A stretch of 64,000 nt of DNA. It comes from Marsupella aquatica. Taxonomy: Eukaryota; Marchantiophyta. The DNA lies in contig OZ316893.1 in NCBI GenBank assembly GCA_973895155.1, positions 4,960,001 to 5,024,000 of the forward strand, read 5' to 3'. Below, piece by piece: positions 34,560-45,635 of this stretch. Position 1 is the first letter of the stretch. Every line of letters starts with the position of its first letter. The translations under genes were made by a program, and so were the position numbers. The notes under the pieces are model-generated. The model saw nothing but the letters and a program-made list of their open reading frames with translations, did no database searches and was not told the origin of the DNA.

Positions 34560-35310
34560 ATCGCATCGTGGATGCATACATATATCTTGTAGACAGTTGA
34601 CTTCAGTTGTCAGAAAGAACTGCAATTTTGAGTGTTGACCTTCATCCTACTGCTGGTAGCTCCGTCACTGGGCGTGATAGGTCATGCGAATGCAACAATA
34701 TTCAGCGTCTTCGTCAGTTGGGCAAAAGCAAGACCCTAAACCCTAAACCCTAAACTTGTGTACAATTACAGCAGAACATGTTGACACGCCGACTCATGTA
34801 CATATCAATCAGTCAATAAGAAAGACCTTTAGGCTTGGCAATAGTTGGATCACGAAGTGTTGCGCAAATAACTCGTCCAGATCGAGATCATTTGATAGGG
34901 CTTAGACATCGATGTTTGCAAGTACATTGCTAGACAGTATAAAATTTCAAACAACGGCTGCCAGGACAGCTTGCAGGTGCCCTTTGAAGAATATTCATCA
35001 CTCCACATTCACTGACAACACATACAATCATCAGCGGGATCTGTCTTCGAGTCACAGTTGAATAGTTTTATGAACATTGGAGGGAATGTCTAGTGAACGT
35101 TATCATTCGTTATACGGCTGTCATGAAATCTCAATAAGATTAATACTAAGAACAATGTTAGACCTTTTATCGGGCTTTTATTGTTCTGCGCACATCTATT
35201 ATTACCTGTTTGGTGAACACTTTTTTTTTTCCATAATCATCCAGGGAAAGCTTTGAAATACGGCTGACCCTACTGGCTTGCTCTTTCAGAGTGCCAAGTC
35301 CAAATATTCA
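34560..35310 (+). repeat. Diverged duplication, copy B
   Basis: Same order of blocks as copy A. It contains the (CCCTAAA)3 tract that copy A lacks. Confidence 0.65.
34734..34754. repeat. (CCCTAAA)3 telomere-type tract
   Basis: Three perfect units of the plant telomere repeat. It is too short to be a telomere; it is either an interstitial relic or a telo-box cluster. Confidence 0.9.
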
Positions 35311-36161
35311 CGACGTCCTGGATATGTCTGCCTCACCTTCCTCACTGGCTGTTTTATTGTCAGCGTCCCTTGGCAAAATTTAGTCCTGGAAGAATCTCGA
35401 AACTACAATCTCGGATACACAGATCATTTCAACTGCGTTATCCTCTAGTCCTTTTCCCTCGTCCTCTAAAATGCAGCTACAATGAGTATGTCTATGTGAG
35501 AGACTCCTACTGTCGTGATGCCCTGATTTATTTTAGATTGCAATCCAACTCATACTACAATTCTAGCATAATATTCCAATTCCAGGTTCTGGTCTTTTCC
35601 AGCTGAAGCTGCAAAGCATCCTTGTTGCAACTCTCTACTCCTGTTGCCATGCGGTAACTCTGTTCGCAAAGACTTTATTTTCTTCGTGCCAGAACTTTGC
35701 CCTCAAGTGTCTGTTGTCCGTCCCATTTCGTGCGCAGATGGCTTGGATGAATCTGTAAATAACTATGCTTGTTGTAAGACTGCTCCTGTCTGCAATGCCG
35801 TGTCTGCTCGCAAAGAGCTTTTATTACTTCGTGCCAACTTCTTATTCTAAACATACTTAGACTCCATACCAAAGACCTTTTGAACTGAATTTCAATCAAA
35901 GCAAATCGCATGAATTAAGATTTGGAAATGTTTGGAGTTCTGGCGCTTCTCTCCTACTCTCTCCTACTCTCTCCTCCTCTTCTGGTTTTATAAAGAAGAC
36001 CTGCCCAAAGTATACAGCCATTAAGTTCGATATGGTATCCCAAAAGTAACAAACTAATTCAGGCACAACGACAACGGATACAAAGCATACAGATTTACTC
36101 TGTCCATCACCACATGTTATTTCTAAATATCATGAACACTGATAATTTCCACCACGATTTC

Positions 36162-37695
36162 TTACCAGGCATTTGGGAGAGTTCGCAAGTGGAATCTGTT
36201 CTTCTTGTCCATCTGCGCTCCAGGGGATACACGCCTGGCAGGTGTTCCAAACGTAGGGAACACTATAGGAGCTGGCTGCAAAGTGACACTAGGTGTTTTC
36301 GAAGCTGTGGGGGAGACAGTAATTCGAGGGATGGTGGGAGAAAATGTGGAGCTGGGGAACCCAGGGATTGTGATTGTCAGGGGCTGCGCTGGTAGCAACG
36401 TCAAACTGGGCAACGGAGAGATTTGCAGGGGCTGCACTGGTGGCAAAGAAAAAGTAGGCAAGGGCGGAATTTCAATGGGCAGCACTGGTGGCAACGAGAT
36501 ACTAGGCAAAGGAGGCAATTTCAGGGACTGCACTGGTGGCAAAGAAAAACTTGGCAAGGGAGGGATTTCAATGGGCTGCACAGGTGGCAACGAGAAACTT
36601 GGCTTTGGAGAAGCTGTGACGGTGGGCAAGGGAGGAAATTTCAGGGGCTGCACTAGTGGCAAAGAAAAACTAGGCAAGGGAGGGGTTTTGAAGGGCTCCA
36701 CTTGTGGCAGCGAGAAACTAGGCAAAGGAAGCATTTCAAGGGGCTGCGCTGGTAGCAACGAGAAACTCGGCAAGGAGGGGATTTTAATGGGCTGCACTGG
36801 CGGCAACGAGAAACTGGGCAAGGGAGGCAATTTCAGGGGCTGCACTGGTGGCAACGAAAAACTAGGCATTGGGGGCAATGTCATGGGCTCCACTTGTGGC
36901 AAGGAGAAACTGGGAGGGATTTCAAGGGGCTGCACTGGTGGCAAAGAGACAGTGACAGCGGGAACAGAAATGGGCGGAATGGTGATGCCGGGAATGGTAA
37001 GGTCAGCTGGATTAATTGCGGGAATTGCCAAAGTTCGAGCAGGCTCAGGAGGGATGTCGATCTCAGGGATGCGGAAAGAAGGCAGCTGTGGAAGAATTGT
37101 GGTGTCCGACGGCCATTTCACAGCTGGTAGTTGAGGAATCGTCAAGGTCACCTGGGTGACAGAGGAAAGATGCAATTGGGTGATGGAGAGGTCAGCCAGA
37201 TCGACCTTGGATTTCATGGTAATAGTGGCGGTAGTAGGAGGAGGGATAGAGATCTCAGGGTGGCGGACAGAAGGCAGAGGTGGAACGACCGCAATTGAAG
37301 GCAAATGGATCCCGGGGATTGAAGGAATTGTGATTTTGGGAGTTGGGAGAGGAGGAAGATGCAACCCGGGGATATCAAGGCTTCAATGGGGGCAACGACA
37401 ACATGGGCACGTTCACGCCTGGGATAGTAACTTCACTGGGTAGCGTGGGGAGACTCAATTTGGGGATGTTCGGCACCGAAAATTGCGGGAGGGGAGGGAT
37501 CGCAATCTTCGGCACAGAGAGTCTAGGGAGCGATGCAGACGGGACTTTGAAGGAAGGCACTGACGGTCGTACCTCAGCCTCAAACTCTGCATGTGTGCTC
37601 AAACCTGCAGACGAGGGAGAAATCGCTGCAAGCAGCCAGAGGATGACCACTACAGCTCCTCTCATCGACCTTCCGTTGCAACTAATTGCAGCCAT
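36162..37695 (-). CDS. Secreted proline-rich repeat protein (about 510 aa), one frameshift
   Basis: ATG at 37695 (MAAISCNGRSMRGAVVVILW; an in-frame ATG at 37704 is also possible). The signal peptide ends near ISPSSAG, then LSTHAEFEAEV as in the paralogue. The frame breaks near 37379: one extra base in CCTTGATATC; without it LPPLKP continues as DIPGLHLPPLPTPKITIPSI. With that correction the gene is exactly 511 codons including stop. The middle (about 36380-36950) has some twelve units of a 16-residue repeat, SFSLPPVQPLKLPPLP. The C-terminus VFPTFGTPARRVSPG matches the neighbour. Likely an extracellular structural protein. The frameshift may be an assembly error, given how well the rest is kept. 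Confidence 0.78.
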
Positions 37696-38663
37696 TTTGT
37701 CCATTTGACGCTTCAGATATGAAGTCCTCCAACCGCCTCCGCTTCTAAGCTGTTCAATCCATGACACCTCAAGTATGGCGATAATTCGTCAAAATCACCA
37801 GGTACATATCCTTCAACCTCCTCAAAATATAACCTGCTCGACGAAGTTGACAGCTCCACAACTCACTTCCTCCCCCGTTAAACTACCTCAATATTCAAAC
37901 CTGAACTCCATCTAGCCTCCAAGAGAATTCCTTAGTCACTGGAGCCCAAAAGAACTGACACCCTCACAGACTCTCAGACCCCAGCTCGAATGGACGCTCT
38001 TGCAAAAGTTGTGGACCAGACCTTTCCAGATTCTCACACCTTTACAGACTCTCAGACTGAATGGAACACCTACAGTAAACTCTTCAGAATTTTGGCCGTG
38101 GGGAACTCCTAAACGAGCTACTCAGAGCCCCGGCGAAGAGCTATCCCAGACTCTTTCCCAGGTGGATAGGATCGAGCATTCCTCGTGGACTGCAGTTCAA
38201 TCTTATTGTGAAGGACTACATATAACACGACCCTAGTGTTAAGTTTGAATTCAGTCTGCTTGGAATGGTAGGTAATGGACCTTTTCTGAATACAGGACTA
38301 CGCAGGACTTACTACCAGTCAGAGGTTGTACCGACCACTGAGAAAGTGTTGTGCTACTCCACGCATGTGCCAATGCCTGAGCGGCTGAGCAAGACTTCCT
38401 TGAGTTGGCCTGAACCAACCATTGTACGAGCCTGCGATCTGAACTAGACCGAAGTCCAATCTGACACTTATTTGAGCTTCATATTGCGAAGTTTGTTGGC
38501 AAGTGAACGAAGCGAATGGCCGATCTGGCAACGAGCACATTTTTTAATTGCTAATCTCATCGAGGAGTGTCGCGTCTTATTAAACTTGGTAGGGCGCCGT
38601 ACACAGCCACTCATATATATTGCCAGTACTAACGCACAAGAAACTCCTTTCGTTGTGATAAAG
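37696..38663. other. Upstream region of the proline-rich repeat gene
   Basis: No supported gene. TTATATTTTG on the minus strand near 37830 could be its TATA box. Near 38664 the retrotransposon begins. Confidence 0.4.
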
Positions 38664-41330
38664 AGAAAATACACACACTTTTTATATACAAAGGGACCAA
38701 ACAGAGGACATAAGAACAAACAAAAGAGGGTCCAAGTGGACAAAACCAAGCCTAAAAGAAGTGAGCAAAAGTGAACCACTAAACACCAAGAAAGAGTAAC
38801 TAAAAGTAAGAAATGAGCAATAAGGAACCTCTAAAAACCAAAAAAGAGAGACTAAAACTAACCCAACCGGACCAAGGTCCTCATCATTCCTAGCGAATGT
38901 GGCAAAAAGCTAATGGTCCACATCAAGGGTCAAAACTAGATCAGCAAGTGGGATTGGAACATCCTCGAGGGGAGCTAGCCGCTGCGGAGGCACACTAGCA
39001 CCCACTGTAAGAGATCGACGATAGATGGCCCGAGCTCGAGCACGCTGTAAGGTGACTGAAATGCGTTGGCGAAAGTGCGTGGTCAAAACAGAAAGCGGGG
39101 GCCCGGTGGGACCCAATCGGCCATGAACATCCCGAGCAGCTTGCCGAAGAAGCCCATCAAACTGAGGATGAAGACGCCCAAATAGCTCCAGAGCAAGGGG
39201 GAGGAAGCTGTCGGATGAAGCTCGTGCAGCATATTTGGCCTCCTTCGTTGTTGCCGCACGTGACGCTGCTGCCCCTGCCGTTGTTGCCGCTGTCCCAATG
39301 ATGTCTTGGCGCAATGGGTTTGCCACCACTACATCTGCCAAAGTACGTTGACCCTCACGGACCATGGTAAGATCCACCCGTAACCGCTGTGATGGAGGAC
39401 CAGGTAACTCGAGTACCACCTCCCGCCGCACGCATACCAAAGAGCCAGAGAGAACCTGAGCGGTTGCATCTCGCACAGCATCATGAACAATAATGGTTTC
39501 ACCTCCCAAGCTGCACCGAAGAAGATGGACACCTGTGGCATCACAAGGCTTCCCACAAGTGCAAGGAGGTAAACCTGCAAGAAGTGGGTGGGGCAGCCCC
39601 ATACGAAGACGCATGGCTGTGGAGAACTCTGTGGAAGACATCCGCAAATGAGGAATGACTGGATTGGCCTGAAGCCATCCTCCTGCGCCCTTCCCTCCGG
39701 AAGAAAGAATCCGAGCTCGGTCCGTGTCAGGTGCCTCGGAGAGGATGCTGGAAAGGGTAAAAGCGTGCATACGCCCAACGAGGTCTGCCTGAAGACGGAC
39801 GGGATCCAAGGATAAAAACTCCTAAAAAGAAGGTAACGCAGCGCGAACGGGATCTGGTAATGATGACCGTGCTGCGCGCAAATGAACCTGAAACGGGAGG
39901 GAACCCTCCTCTACCTCCATGAGAGATGAAAGTAAAAAAGGGCGATCCTCAATAAGGAAACGATCGGCCAACAAGGAGAAGGCGGCCGCCCATGCACCCA
40001 AAAAGGCCAAAGGTGCAAGGCTCTCAATGGAAGTAAGCCCAAAACCACCCTGCGAAATAGGAAGACCGAGTTGTCGATGAAGCCACGGAGATGAGAGCAA
40101 CGTTCCCGGCCCTAAAAGAGAGGCTAGAGTCTCACGAATGGATACATCAAATGCTCGAAGGTGGAGACAAAGATCCTCGGTAGGGGGATGCGTCCTAGCC
40201 AGATAAGACGCACGAGGGTGGATGCACCTCAACAACATCCCAAATGCTGCCTGAGAATCTGCTAACTTAGGGAGCATAGGAGTAGGGGCTAAGGCAGCCT
40301 GTAGAGAGTCAGCGATGAAAGATGAGCAAAAGGAGGCAAAACCGACTGGGGAGCCAAGGACCCGAAGACCATCGACTGGACGTAAGAACCCTGGGGGAAG
40401 CACAAGATCAGAGGGTAAACCAGCTGGACTCCATGCACGACTCTTCGCAGGTTGAACTCGTAAACCGAGACCCATCAAATGGGTGGAAAGAGTGGCGAGG
40501 GCAGAAGTAACCACGGCAGGAGGACCAATGATGTGGGTGTCATCTGAAAGGGAGGGGAAGATACACTGGGGGTGGGCCATGGCGGCTTCCCGTAAAGCTG
40601 AAAAATGGGCAATGGCAAAAAGAGGCCCACCCAAAGGGTCACCCTGACGTGTACCTTCTGCAGAAGAAAGAGTGGTATACACTCCTGTAGAGGAGTGATG
40701 ACTATAGAAGAGTGGGGCCTCGAGTCCATAAAAACAACAAACAAAAGGGATAAGGGACTGGATATCTGGATCCGCCGCCCTCAAAGCACGAAAAATGGCT
40801 GCCCGAGAAACTGTATTAAAAGCGTTAGAGACATCAACTTGGAGGACAACCCAATCAGGGTGGAGGTCCAAGGTAGCTCGAATACCCGCAATAACCGTCT
40901 CACAACCGCCAGGAACGCCCACTGCAAACTGATGTGGAGAGAGATGATCCGATAGTGCAGAGCGAAACTGAGGAGGCAAAAATGTTCAATTCCTTCCAAC
41001 GAATTTGAAGTTGATTGAGTTACTATCATCTCCTTTGTTTATAGGTGCATCGTTAGGCTTTGCTACCTACCAGTTTTCATATGCTGAACAGGGAAAGGTA
41101 CCCCGGTTGATTACCTTTAATCCAAGTGAAGAGTCATTATCAACCTCACACTCAAATGAATCATCTCTCTCTTTAGCTGAATAGTATACTTACATTTATG
41201 TTTGAGATCATAATTGTGGCACCCATTCCTCTTCCAATATATATCTACAATTATAATAAGGGATTCCACCTTTTTTCTTCCTTGGTCCCAATACAAAAAC
41301 CCAATACAAACAAATACAAAAACCCAATAC
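38664..41330 (-). mobile_element. Left arm: 5'-truncated non-LTR retrotransposon plus 330-bp flank
   Basis: Inverted copy of about 42980-45635. On the minus strand it runs from flank (41330-about 40990) into the reverse transcriptase, then a 3' region ending TATATAAAAAGTGTG near 38664. The 5' truncation point and about 330 bp of non-LINE flank are the same in both arms. Confidence 0.85.
38910..40981 (-). pseudogene. Reverse transcriptase with C-terminal zinc knuckle and nuclease-like domain, left copy
   Basis: RT blocks: VDVSNAFNTVSR (motif A, first Asp), GTRQGDPLGG (motif B) and SLSDDTHIIG (motif C, catalytic DD). Further on, CTCGKPCDATGVHLLRC is a CCHC-type knuckle and LRVDLTMVREGQRTLADVVV has the acidic spacing of a restriction-like endonuclease, the arrangement of R2-type site-specific LINEs. 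The N-terminus is missing (it begins at LPPQFRSAL). One in-frame TAG near 39820 (LPSF*EFLSL) replaces Gln of the right copy. About 690 codons remain. The nuclease reading is inference. Confidence 0.82.
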
Positions 41331-42979
41331 AAAAAAACTCCTGAGCGAGAATCCAAATATCCACAGCCATTAACTGTTTTCCCTGATCATTGATAGGAGA
41401 ACAGTTAATGATCAATGGGTAATCAACCGGGGTACCCCTGGCACATATGTGCTTCCCGCTGCCCCATAATTGCCCTAGCCTGATCCCTATGGTCCGGCCT
41501 TCCTTGCATAGTGGGCAAAACTGAAAGTGTGGGTACAGGTAGAAAACAGGGATTTGTTGGGAATAAATCTAGACTGAATAAGGGAACATCAACACATGTG
41601 AACAAACATCCATAAACTACGACACTAAAGGTAGGTGGTTCACCCCGTCTTGGCTATGTTCACGCCGTGAGAGGAATCCAATAATACGTACTCAATACTA
41701 TTACACCTGCTCCATAGCCAACATGCTAGAGCTCCTCCTCTCACCTCCTCACTCTCTCTTCTAGAGAATGAACCATCAAGTGTGAGCACAAGTTTGTGTT
41801 CCCCTTGGATATACCCTTTCCCATGGTCTATGGGAACCTGGAACTCAAACTAGTGCTATCCTAGTCTATTGAAGTCTACCTAGTACTATGGAAGTACATA
41901 AGTTATACTAGAGGCATATCCTAACAAGATTGAGGGCAAGCAGTCGATGAATATAAATACTAAGAAACATGTTTTTGCAACGTATTTTTTGTCCTCGCCT
42001 CTTTTTGATTCAAAGAACTGGAAGTCAAGCTAGTAACTGTATAATCTCAATTGAAAGCTATCATCAGGCCTGTTGTCTAGGGGGGCATAACTGAAAGTTG
42101 GGGTGCGAGCAAGAAACAGGGAGCGGAGGTAAGTCATTGATGAACGTGAATATAGTAAGATTTGTCGTCACCCACCTCTATTTATGTTCAACAAACGGGT
42201 AGTCAGGCTAATAAATATATAAATAATTGCAATCAAAAGCTACTCTCAAGTCCTATGCACTATTTATAGTGAAGCTAGACCGTGACAATTGAGGGCATAA
42301 TTGAAAGTGGGGATGCAGGCATAAAGCAGGGATTGGGGCAAATCATTATGTACATGAATTAGTAGGGAATTTTATTTTTTGCATGGTTTTTTTGTCCTCG
42401 CCCCAATTACTCCAATGCAAGGGCACACAAACTGGTCTCTTTTAACACTAGCCATGATCCCTGCCTCTAAATACCTAGTGTGTGAAACTTTAATAGAATT
42501 CAATAGAACACCCCCTAGGTACACTAATCAAATGACTCTAAGGTCCTGTGTTGAAGGGATGTCCAACAATAGAACAGTTGACTTTCACCGTACTAAGAGC
42601 ATTCCTAGGGTTTACCAATAGGGTCTATTACGACGCTATGTTGACCAAACCCAAAGGTTGAGCAAAAAGGCAATCCCAACGGATTATTGCTCAGGGGCCT
42701 CAATCCAAGGCATGTCCCATATCATATATGCGCAAAGTTTTGAGGGAATAAACACCCTAAAACTTACGTCAATAAAGTTTTTTAGGAATTTTTTTACCCC
42801 TAACTTAATGGAATATTTCAAGAATATTTCCAAATTTGATTTTAAGAAACCTTATGATTCTTATCATTCTCAAAATTGGAATGAAAACAACCCTAATGTT
42901 CTTCAACAAAAATTTAAAAGTATTTCACTAAACCCAATAAAAAATATCATATACTTATTCACGCGTGATGGGTTTTTGT
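41331..42979. other. Spacer of the inverted repeat
   Basis: No gene. It has degenerate copies of a block like GGCATAACTGAAAGT...AACAGGGATT near 41515, 42087 and 42294. A hairpin (41368-41410, 15-bp arms with one mismatch) is followed by a third copy of GGTAATCAACCGGGGTACC (41418-41436), which also lies in both arms (41097-41115 inverted, 43181-43199). Confidence 0.6.
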
Positions 42980-45635
42980 ATTTTTTTTGTATTGGGTTTT
43001 TGTATTGGGACCAAGGAAGAAAAAAGGTGGAATCCCTTATTATAATTGTAGATATATATTGGAAGAGGAATGGGTGCCACAATTATGATCTCAAACATAA
43101 ATGTAAGTATACTATTCAGCTAAAGAGAGAGATGATTCATTTGAGTGTGAGGTTGATAATGACTCTTCACTTGGATTAAAGGTAATCAACCGGGGTACCT
43201 TTCCCTGTTCAGCATATGAGAACTGGTAGGTAGCAAAGCCTAACGATGCACCTATAAACAAAGGAGATGATAGTAACTCAATCAACTTCAAATTCGTTGG
43301 AAGGAATTGAACATTTTTGCCTCCTCAGTTTCGCTCTGCACTATCGGATCATCTCTCTCCACATCAGTTTGCAGTGGGCGTTCCTAGCGGTTGTGAGACG
43401 GTTATTGCGGGTATTCGAGCTACCTTGGACCTCCACCCTGATTGGGTTGTCCTCCAAGTTGATGTCTCTAACGCTTTTAATACAGTTTCTCGGGCAGCCA
43501 TTTTTCGTGCTTTGAGGGCGGCGGATCCAGATATCCAGTCCCTGATCCCTTTTGTTTGTTGTTTTTATGGACTCGAGGCCCCACTCTTCTATAGTCATCA
43601 CTCCTCTACAGGAGTGTATACCACTCTTTTTTCTGCAGAAGGTACACGTCAGGGTGACCCTTTGGGTGGGCCTCTTTTTGCCATTGCCCATTTTTCAGCT
43701 TTACGGGAAGCCGCCATGGCCCACCCCCAGTGTATCTTCCCCTCCCTTTCAGATGACACCCACATCATTGGTCCTCCTGCCGTGGTTACTTCTGCCCTCG
43801 CCACTCTTTCCACCCATTTGATGGGCCTCGGTTTACGAGTTCAGCCTGTGAAGAGTCGTGCATGGAGTCCAGCTGGGTTACCCTCTGATCTTGCGCTTCC
43901 CCCAGGGTTCTTACGTCCAGCCGATGGTCTTCGGGTCCTTGGCTCCCCAGTCGGTACCGCCTCCTTTTGCTCCTCTTTCATCGCTGACTCTCTACAGGCT
44001 GCCTTAGCCTCTACTCCTATGCTCCCTAAGTTAGCAGATTCTCAGGCAGCATTTGGGATGTTGTTGAGGTGCATCCACCCTCGTGCGTCTTATCTGGCTA
44101 GGACGCATCCCCCTACCGAGGATCTTTGTCTCCACCTTCGAGCATTTGATGTCTCCATTCGTCAGACCCTGGCCTCTTTTTTGGGGCCGGGTACGTTGCT
44201 CTCATCTCCGTGGCTTCATCGACAACTCAGTCTTCCTATTTTGCAGGGTGGTTTTGGGCTTACTTCCATTGAGAGCCTTGCACCTTTGGCCTTTTTGGGT
44301 GCGTGGGCGGCCGCCTTCTCATTGTTGGCCGATCATTTTCTTATTGAGGATCGCCCTTTTTTACTTTCATCTCTCATGGAGGTAGAGGAGGGTTCCCTCC
44401 CGTTTCAGGTTCATTTGCGCGCAGCGCGGTCCTCATTACCAGATCCCGTTCGCGCCGCGTTACCTTCTTTTCAAGAGTTTTTATCCTTGGATCCCGTTCG
44501 TCTTCAGGCAGACCTCGCTGGGCATATGCACGCTTTCACCCTTTCCAGCATCCTCTCCGAGGCACCTGACACGGACCGAGCTCGGATTCTTTCTTCCGGA
44601 GGGAAGGGCGCAGGTGGATGGCTTCAGGCCAATCCAGTCATTCCTTATTTGCGGATGTCTTCAACGGAGTTCTCCACAACCATGCGTCTTCGTATGGGGC
44701 TGCCCCACCCACTTCTTGCAGGTTTACCTCCTTCTTGCACTTGTGGGAAGCCTTGTGATGCCACAGGTGTCCATCTTCTTTGGTGCAGTTTGGGAGGTGA
44801 AACCATTATAGTTCACGACGCTGTGCGAGATGCGACTGCTCAGGTTCTCTCTGGCTCTTTGGTATGCGTGCGGCGGGAGGTGGTACTCGAGTTACCTGGT
44901 CCTCCATCATAGCGGTTACGGGTGGATCTTACCATGGTCCGTGAGGGTCAACGTACATTGGCAGATGTAGTGGTGGCAAACCCATTGCGCCAAGACATCA
45001 TTGGGACAGCGGCAACTATGACAGGGGCAGCAGCGTCACGTGCGGCAACAACGAAGGAGGCCAAATATGCTGCACGAGCTTCATCCGACAGCTTCCTCCC
45101 CCTTGCTCTGGAGCTATTTGGGCGTCTTCATCCTCAGTTTGATGGGCTTCTTCGGCAAGCTGCCCGGGATGTTCATGGCCGCATGGGTCCCACCGGACCC
45201 CCGCTTTCTATTTTGACCATGCACTTTCGCCAACGCATTTCAGTCACCTTGCAGCGTGCTCAAGCTCGGGCCATCTATCGTCGATCTCTTACAGTGGGTG
45301 CTAGTGTGCCTCCGCTGCGGCTAGCTCCCCTAGAGGATGTTCCAATCCCACTTGCCGATCTAGTTTTGACCCTTGATGTGGACCAGTAGCTTTTTGCCAC
45401 ATTCGCTAGGAATGATTGAGGACCTCGGTCCGCTTGGGTTAGTTTTAGTCTCTCTTTCTTGGTTTTTAGGGGTTCCCTATTGCTCATTTCTTACTTTTAG
45501 TTCTTCTTTCTTGGTGTTTAGTGGTTCCCTTTTGCTCACTTCTTTTTCGATTGGTTTTGTCCACTTGGGCCCTCTTTTGTTTGTTCATTTGTACTCTGGT
45601 TGGTCCCTTTGTATATAAAAAGTGTGTATATTTCT
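42980..45635 (+). mobile_element. Right arm: 5'-truncated non-LTR retrotransposon plus 330-bp flank
   Basis: Near-identical inverted copy of the left arm with scattered substitutions and a 3-bp indel (PPSCTCG versus PPCTCG), so it is not an exact assembly mirror. It ends TATATAAAAAGTGTGTATAT near 45633. Confidence 0.85.
43317..45389 (+). pseudogene. Reverse transcriptase with C-terminal zinc knuckle and nuclease-like domain, right copy
   Basis: Same domain order as the left copy: VDVSNAFNTVSR, GTRQGDPLGG, SLSDDTHIIG, CTCGKPCDATGVHLLWC, then VDLTMVREGQ and LADVVVANPL. Here the LPSFQEFLSL position is intact, but a TAG near 44910 (PPS*RLRVDL) replaces the CAG of the left copy. The last Cys block has Trp for Arg before the final Cys. 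The two copies therefore carry different single stops, and both lack the N-terminus. Confidence 0.82.

Larger units (their letters stand above)
31962..36161. other. Intergenic DNA with an internal diverged duplication
   Basis: No supported gene. Sequence after the stop of the proline-rich gene (about 31970-32790) is repeated with divergence at about 34560-35310. Further weak similarity links 33640-33800 with 35640-35860 (TGTCTGCAATGC and nearby blocks). A CTCTCCTA microsatellite lies at 35948-35977. Confidence 0.5.

Noticed and set aside
36205-37134. 309-codon glycine-rich frame on the plus strand
   Set aside because: Antisense of the proline-rich repeat gene; the glycines are complements of proline codons and there is no signal peptide.
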